Source: Planctomycetota bacterium (GTDB taxonomy: Bacteria > Planctomycetota > UBA8108). Taken from it: 11,546 nucleotides of DNA. The stretch lies in the NCBI GenBank assembly GCA_002695115.1, contig NZOA01000069.1, forward strand, positions 22,260 to 33,805, given 5' to 3'. The notes beneath the pieces were generated by a model that was given only the letters and a program-made list of their open reading frames with translations, was not told the origin of the DNA and did no database searches. Position numbers and translations under genes: made by a program. Within the stretch, counting starts at the first letter, position 1. Every line of letters begins with the position of its first letter. Shown here one piece after another: positions 8,083-11,546 of this stretch.

Positions 8083-8976
8083 ATGATCAAGCTATGCTGT
8101 TTTTTCCTCGTTACTTTTTTTTCCCCCTTCTGTGGAGAAAAATGCGGGGCGGCAGATGAGGCCCCCGGCCTGGTCATTATCCAACCTGGACGACCCGGCT
8201 CGCCGAAAACAGCGGAGGGCTTCCTCTCCCGGCTGGGTGATTACCTCGCCAGGAGTACAAAACTCCCCAAACCCTCTCTCAGCTACCAGAACAAGCCTGC
8301 GGACGCCCTCTCCATGCTTGAAAGAACGCTACCCGACCTGGGAATCGTCAGCCTGGGGTTTTATCTCGAATACCGCGAACGCTTCGGGCTCAAGCCCGTC
8401 CTGGAAGCGTATCCCCTGAAAAAATATGTGCTTGTGGCGTCTGAGGGCAACCTCAAGACCGCCGCCGATCTCGATGGAAAGCCGGTTATGGGCGGCCCTC
8501 TCTACGAACTGAACTTCGTGCGCCGAATTCTCTTCCCCCCGGGCGAAAAAACAGCCGGAGCGCTGCCGGGCTGGAAAGGATCCGATGCCTGGCTCCCCAG
8601 GCCCACAACAAAGGTATCTGCGGCTCTTTACCAGCTCGGAAAAGGCCGGGTCGAGGCTGTTGTGCTGCATGAGAGCCAGTACAAATCGATGAAAACTCTA
8701 GGGCGGCTGAAAAAAGTGGAGAAAGTGATGGAATCGTCCTATTATCCCCCTGCTGTCATAGTGGCTTTCAGAGGAGCACTTAAATCGGCAGAGGCTGTCA
8801 GTGAAGAGCAGCGCCTGCTGATAAACGCTATGGAAAAGATCTCAACGGTCAAAGATGCCGGCGAGATCGTCCAGCAGATGGGCTGTAAAGGATTCCGAAA
8901 AATCCGGCCCGGATGGATGGGTGAAATCGAAAAGAAGTACCATTTTGAAAGAGGAGAGAAGAATGAGAAAAAATAG
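8083..8976 (+). CDS. PhnD-like periplasmic substrate-binding protein, BstB-like
   Basis: This is a secreted binding protein of 297 residues. The N-terminus is a signal peptide: MIK, then a hydrophobic, cysteine- and phenylalanine-rich core at about 4-16, and a likely cut after A24 (GAA before D25). The mature part resembles the PhnD/phosphonate-type periplasmic binding fold: an opening strand VIIQPGRPGS at 31-40, PDLGIVSLGFYLEYRERFGL at 84-103, LKTAADLDGKPV at 124-135, and a second-lobe segment VEAVVLHESQYKSM at 190-203. No ABC permease or ATPase gene is near. Instead it lies 66 bases after the RND gene and overlaps the next lipoprotein gene by 14 bases. This is the arrangement expected of BstB in the bacterial sterol transporter, so a role as periplasmic lipid shuttle is inferred. 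Hand-counted lines in this gene are poorer in GC than the exporter gene. The family call is by fold-level resemblance only. Confidence 0.78.
   Translation: MIKLCCFFLVTFFSPFCGEKCGAADEAPGLVIIQPGRPGSPKTAEGFLSRLGDYLARSTKLPKPSLSYQNKPADALSMLERTLPDLGIVSLGFYLEYRERFGLKPVLEAYPLKKYVLVASEGNLKTAADLDGKPVMGGPLYELNFVRRILFPPGEKTAGALPGWKGSDAWLPRPTTKVSAALYQLGKGRVEAVVLHESQYKSMKTLGRLKKVEKVMESSYYPPAVIVAFRGALKSAEAVSEEQRLLINAMEKISTVKDAGEIVQQMGCKGFRKIRPGWMGEIEKKYHFERGEKNEKK
8952..8956 (+). promoter_or_regulatory. Ribosome binding site inside the upstream gene, fixing the lipoprotein start
   Basis: AGGAG lies six bases before ATG 8963, within the last codons of the binding-protein gene. It selects 8963 as the start rather than upstream in-frame codons such as that at 8855. 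Only from 8963 does the protein begin with a proper lipoprotein signal peptide. The arrangement suggests translational coupling. Confidence 0.7.
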
Positions 8977-9841
8977 TGCCAAATTCCTGGCCCTTGCCGC
9001 GATCTCAACGGCCCTGGTCTTTCTCGTGGGTGGCTGCGCTTCCTACGAAGCCATACACGTCTCGGGAACAGAGCCGGAGGTGAGACTGAATGAAGCCGAG
9101 CTGCCGGCTGGGGTTCTTAAAGAGAGAATTACCGAGATCGATACCAGCTATGCGGAACCTCGAACGATTTACAGGGTCTCCCATTCCCTGGGCACATCGA
9201 AAGATTCGGTATCACCCGGAAACAACTACCAGTCACTCTGGCGCGGCGTCCGGGCCTGCTCCTGGCTCGCTCTGAACCACCAGGATCCCCGGGAAAAGAA
9301 AAAATACGCCCTGGAGGGCATCTACCTCGGACGCAAGGCGAGGCAGAAAACTTCCGTGCAGGCGGAAGCCTACTATTATTCCGCTATCTGTCTCGGCGCC
9401 TTGCTGGATGTGTTAAAAGAGCCCAACGTGGAGCGCCTGCAGGAAATGAAGTATTGCCTCGAGGTGGCGCACGAGCTTGATGGAACCTGCGATTATGGCG
9501 GGCCGGCCAGGGTGCTTGGAACCCTCATCGTCGAGACCTCCGATTACGCATTCGCGGGGTTCGCGGTCGGCACCCTGGAAGAAGGCATCGCCACTCTCGA
9601 GGCGGCCTGCGGCAAGGCGCCCAAGTTCGCGGAGAACTGGCTCCTGCTGGCCAGGGCCCTGGCCGATGCAGGCGAATACCAGAGGGCCCTTGCGGCCATC
9701 GACAAGACCTTCGCCTGCGAGATACCGGCCGACTACAGTGTCGAGCACAAGAACTGGCTCATCCAGGGCCAGAACCTGAAAGCCGACATCGCGATCAAGA
9801 TCGACGACAGCGTCCCGGCGACCGCCTTCGAACCCAAGTAA
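8963..9841 (+). CDS. TatT-like TPR lipoprotein, BstC-like
   Basis: This is a probable outer-membrane lipoprotein of 292 residues. The signal peptide is MRKNSAKFLALAAIS plus a hydrophobic stretch ending in the lipobox LVGGC, with lipidated C25. Alanine at +2 means no inner-membrane retention signal. The mature part is mostly helical with TPR-like pairs at about 112-150 and 203-250, for example ENWLLLARALADAGEYQRAL. It contains DYGGPARVLG at 177-186, which matches the signature of TatT (TRAP-associated TPR) proteins. TatT normally pairs with a TRAP-type binding protein; here its partner is a PhnD-like one. In the sterol transporter of Methylococcus capsulatus the third component, BstC, is of this type, so reception of lipid at the outer membrane is inferred. 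It overlaps the preceding gene by 14 bases and ends 54 bases before a convergent gene. Confidence 0.82.
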   Translation: MRKNSAKFLALAAISTALVFLVGGCASYEAIHVSGTEPEVRLNEAELPAGVLKERITEIDTSYAEPRTIYRVSHSLGTSKDSVSPGNNYQSLWRGVRACSWLALNHQDPREKKKYALEGIYLGRKARQKTSVQAEAYYYSAICLGALLDVLKEPNVERLQEMKYCLEVAHELDGTCDYGGPARVLGTLIVETSDYAFAGFAVGTLEEGIATLEAACGKAPKFAENWLLLARALADAGEYQRALAAIDKTFACEIPADYSVEHKNWLIQGQNLKADIAIKIDDSVPATAFEPK

Positions 9842-9867
9842 CTCCGCCACCTCCGGAAGCGCGGCTG

Positions 9868-9881
9868 ACCGGGGGACCGGT
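9868..9881. repeat. Short hairpin between convergent operons
   Basis: ACCGG, loop GGGA, then CCGGT forms a five-pair stem in the 54-base gap between the convergent lipoprotein gene and the leftward membrane-protein gene. A bidirectional terminator would be expected here, but no T-run follows on either strand, so termination is only a guess from position. Confidence 0.25.
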
Positions 9882-9895
9882 ATGTTCGCCGTTTC

Positions 9896-10417
9896 CTACC
9901 CCAGCTCGCCGCCGACAACTCGAACCTCCTCGTAGACCTCCCGAGCCGCGGCCTGCAGTCCGGCAAGATCGTGGCGGTCATCGAACACACCGCGATAGCG
10001 CCCCCGGAGGCCGGCGAGAAGCTTGAGATCGCCGCGAACACGCAGCGCTCTCGTTACCAGGAAAACCATCACGACAGCGAGAGCTCCCATGCTCCCGGCC
10101 ATCGTATAGAGCGCTCCCTCGGACTGGCCATGCGCGGCCACAGCGACACCCCCGAGTATGCCGAGGATGACGCCAGCCAGCCCGCAAAACCGCGCCTGTC
10201 GACCCAGAGCCAACCGGATACCAGCCAGGATCCGACGCTCCAGGACCTCAAGACCGGCCTCGAACCTTATCCGCAGCGCCTCGGGTTCATCCGTCATGGA
10301 GAGGTCAAGCCCCTCCCCTCCCAGCAGACGCTCCAGCTCAGGCGCGTTGAAGACTTCACGCACCGCGGGAGTGCGCAGCAGCTGGAGCTCCATCGGTTCA
10401 AGGGCGGCCTCAGACAT
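9896..10417 (-). CDS. Unknown membrane protein with two helices, coupled to the HpnG-like gene
   Basis: I do not recognise this 173-residue protein. It has a polar, acidic N-terminal region of about 75 residues with helical character (PMELQLLRTPAVREVF at 8-23), two hydrophobic segments at about 77-96 and 103-122 joined by a short hairpin, and a basic then mixed-charge C-terminal tail of about 50 residues (RALRVRGDLK at 123-132). This pattern suggests an inner-membrane hairpin with both ends in the cytoplasm. The ATG at 10417 overlaps the stop of the upstream phosphorylase gene by 8 bases (ATGTCTGA), so the two are probably translationally coupled and in one operon with squalene-hopene cyclase. 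A role in hopanoid metabolism is inferred from position only. No cysteine pair, metal site or catalytic motif was seen. Confidence 0.72.
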   Translation of the reverse strand: MSEAALEPMELQLLRTPAVREVFNAPELERLLGGEGLDLSMTDEPEALRIRFEAGLEVLERRILAGIRLALGRQARFCGLAGVILGILGGVAVAAHGQSEGALYTMAGSMGALAVVMVFLVTRALRVRGDLKLLAGLRGRYRGVFDDRHDLAGLQAAAREVYEEVRVVGGELG

Positions 10418-11174
10418 CTTCAGCCCCTTCTTCCATGGACCGCAGCAGCCCTCTCACAAACGCGGCGAGACTGCCGGCGGCCCGGGCACTCCGGCTCCTG
10501 AGAGAAAAAAACCTGGTAAAGGACCAGGGACGGCGCAACAGCAGGCCGGCGAGCCCCATGGGGCGCGGCCGCCCATCCGGGCCCGGAATCTTTTCGAGAC
10601 CCAGCGGCAGATCCAGAGCCACCTCGTCGAAAACCGCTCGTGCCACGATGCAGGAGACCCCCCTGTCGAGGACCGCCGCGAGAATCTCGAAGGACTCCAT
10701 ATCGACACCATCGGCCCCATATCGTGACCCCAGGTCACGCTTCCCCTTCGCGGAGCTCACCACGGCCGGCACGCTCAGCAGACAGCCCCTCCGCACATTG
10801 CCCCGGGGAATCGAGACGTCATCGGCCGCGGTCAAAAGGACCTCATCGGCAGAGAGCTGCCGGGGCTCCTGTCCATTGGAGGCGGCCTCGACCACCCTCT
10901 CAGCGATGATGACGTCTCCGTTTTGCAGCGTACCAATGAGCCCTCCACCAAAGCCCACGGCGAAAAGAAGATCCGGTCTCCTTTCAGCCAGGAGAAGCTC
11001 CACCCGCCGCCGGGCCTTGTCGGCGCCGATCCCCGTAAGCGCGAGGTGAACCTCGGCGCCCTCAAGCGTGCCACGCAGGTACCCCTCTCCTGCAAGAGGT
11101 TCCACATCAGCGAGTTCCCTCTCCAGAGCCGACAGCTCCTGGCGAACAGCCGCGATCACGAGCACTCTTTTCAT
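10410..11174 (-). CDS. hpnG: Nucleoside phosphorylase-superfamily protein, hopanoid-associated (HpnG-like)
   Basis: This is a cytoplasmic enzyme of the purine nucleoside phosphorylase / MTA-SAH nucleosidase superfamily, 254 residues. Visible family elements are the N-terminal strand VLVIAAVRQEL with E13, the GIG turn at 48-50, GFGGGL at 74-79, the ribose-binding VDMES at 157-161 and a late aspartate, D183, in RAVFDEVALDLP. HpnG removes adenine from adenosylhopane on the way to extended (C35) hopanoids. The assignment to HpnG rather than a general nucleosidase rests on its position nine bases after the squalene-hopene cyclase gene and on the C-terminal extension with LLLRRPWSFTRFFSL (211-225) and SLAAFVRGLL, which resembles hopanoid-linked phosphorylases. 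The residue before the catalytic aspartate is phenylalanine where nucleosidases usually have serine. The stop overlaps the next gene by 8 bases. Confidence 0.8.
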   Translation of the reverse strand: MKRVLVIAAVRQELSALERELADVEPLAGEGYLRGTLEGAEVHLALTGIGADKARRRVELLLAERRPDLLFAVGFGGGLIGTLQNGDVIIAERVVEAASNGQEPRQLSADEVLLTAADDVSIPRGNVRRGCLLSVPAVVSSAKGKRDLGSRYGADGVDMESFEILAAVLDRGVSCIVARAVFDEVALDLPLGLEKIPGPDGRPRPMGLAGLLLRRPWSFTRFFSLRSRSARAAGSLAAFVRGLLRSMEEGAEDV

Positions 11175-11183
11175 TCTTGCGAC

Positions 11184-11546
11184 TCAGTCTCGATGCACTG
11201 GAAAAGGCTCGAGCGCCTCCCGCGTCCCGCGCAAGGCCGCAGCGGCCTCTAATCCACCAGCCTCTCCCCCCGGGAGCGCGTTCCTGTACATCCCCAGGGC
11301 AAAGAGCGGAAAGTAGAGACTGTACATATGGTATTTGAGGTAGAAGACCCGCGGAAAACCCGTGCCTGTCCAGCATCTCTCTGTCCAATTACCATCGGCA
11401 TCCTGGCTGTCGATAAGAAACCGGATCCCTCTCTCCACCGCCGTGGACTCCAGCTCGCCGGCGGCGATAAGTCCCATCAGGGCCCAGGCTGTCTGGGACG
11501 CGGTCGTCTCTCCCTTCCCGCCAAGGGAGGGGTCGGTGTAGGACTC
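11184..11546 (-). CDS. shc: Squalene-hopene cyclase, C-terminal 120 residues only (cut by window edge)
   Basis: This is the end of the enzyme that folds squalene into hopene, the first committed step to hopanoids, a membrane-associated class II triterpene cyclase. The frame is open to the last base of the window, so the N-terminal four fifths, including the DXDD acid motif, lie outside. Visible landmarks in order are ESYTDPSLGGKG, then TASQTAWALMGL, then a complete QW repeat (RGIRFLIDSQDADGNW), the very characteristic GTGFPRVFYLKYHMY and YFPLFALGMY. These match the conserved C-terminus of bacterial squalene-hopene cyclases closely. The protein continues for about 30 residues after that core and ends at the TGA 9 bases before the HpnG-like gene, so the two are clearly an operon. 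A cyclase acting on oxidosqualene or making tetrahymanol is not excluded, but the FYLKYHMY pattern favours the hopene type. Confidence 0.95.
   Translation of the reverse strand, partial: ESYTDPSLGGKGETTASQTAWALMGLIAAGELESTAVERGIRFLIDSQDADGNWTERCWTGTGFPRVFYLKYHMYSLYFPLFALGMYRNALPGGEAGGLEAAAALRGTREALEPFPVHRD

Noticed and set aside
8855..8962. N-terminal extension of the TatT-like lipoprotein from an upstream in-frame start
   Set aside because: It would bury the lipoprotein signal peptide 36 residues inside the protein; ATG 8963 has AGGAG at ideal spacing and gives a clean lipobox.

Overview
The window reads as chromosomal DNA from a GC-rich, diderm (Gram-negative) bacterium able to make hopanoids. 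It encodes a BamA-type outer-membrane assembly barrel, an outer-membrane-sorted lipoprotein, an RND exporter, and the end of a squalene-hopene cyclase. The phylum cannot be settled from this sequence; nothing seen excludes a delta-proteobacterial, acidobacterial, planctomycete-like or other candidate lineage. No RNA gene, insertion sequence, CRISPR array or phage gene was seen. Coding density is high and intergenic gaps are short, apart from one 281-base divergent spacer.

Layout. At 1-1629 (+) lies the 3' part of a BamA/Omp85 gene (two POTRA domains and the whole barrel). It is followed at 1681-3171 (+) by an unusual fusion of a Nudix hydrolase with a LACTB2-like metallo-beta-lactamase-fold hydrolase. 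Reading the other way, 5017-3749 (-) is a bifunctional riboflavin gene, ribBA, with a small four-helix membrane protein (DUF4149-like) 26 bases downstream at 3722-3156 (-). That gene ends inside the 3' end of the Nudix fusion. The spacer 5018-5298 separates ribBA from a rightward block: a 905-residue RND/MMPL exporter (5299-8016), a PhnD-like periplasmic binding protein (8083-8976), and a TatT-like TPR lipoprotein (8963-9841) that overlaps it by 14 bases. Convergent to this block is a leftward operon: the C-terminal 120 residues of squalene-hopene cyclase (11546-11184), an HpnG-like nucleoside phosphorylase (11174-10410), and an unknown two-helix membrane protein (10417-9896) overlapping it by 8 bases.

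How the parts may work together. The trio RND exporter + PhnD-fold binding protein + TatT-like lipoprotein has the same composition as the BstA/BstB/BstC sterol transport system described in Methylococcus capsulatus. Here it abuts hopanoid synthesis genes rather than sterol genes. The main inference is that it is an inner-membrane-to-outer-membrane carrier for a triterpenoid lipid, probably a hopanoid made by the neighbouring operon. A PhnD-like protein without any ABC permease or ATPase, and a TatT-like protein without TRAP genes, fit this better than classical uptake.
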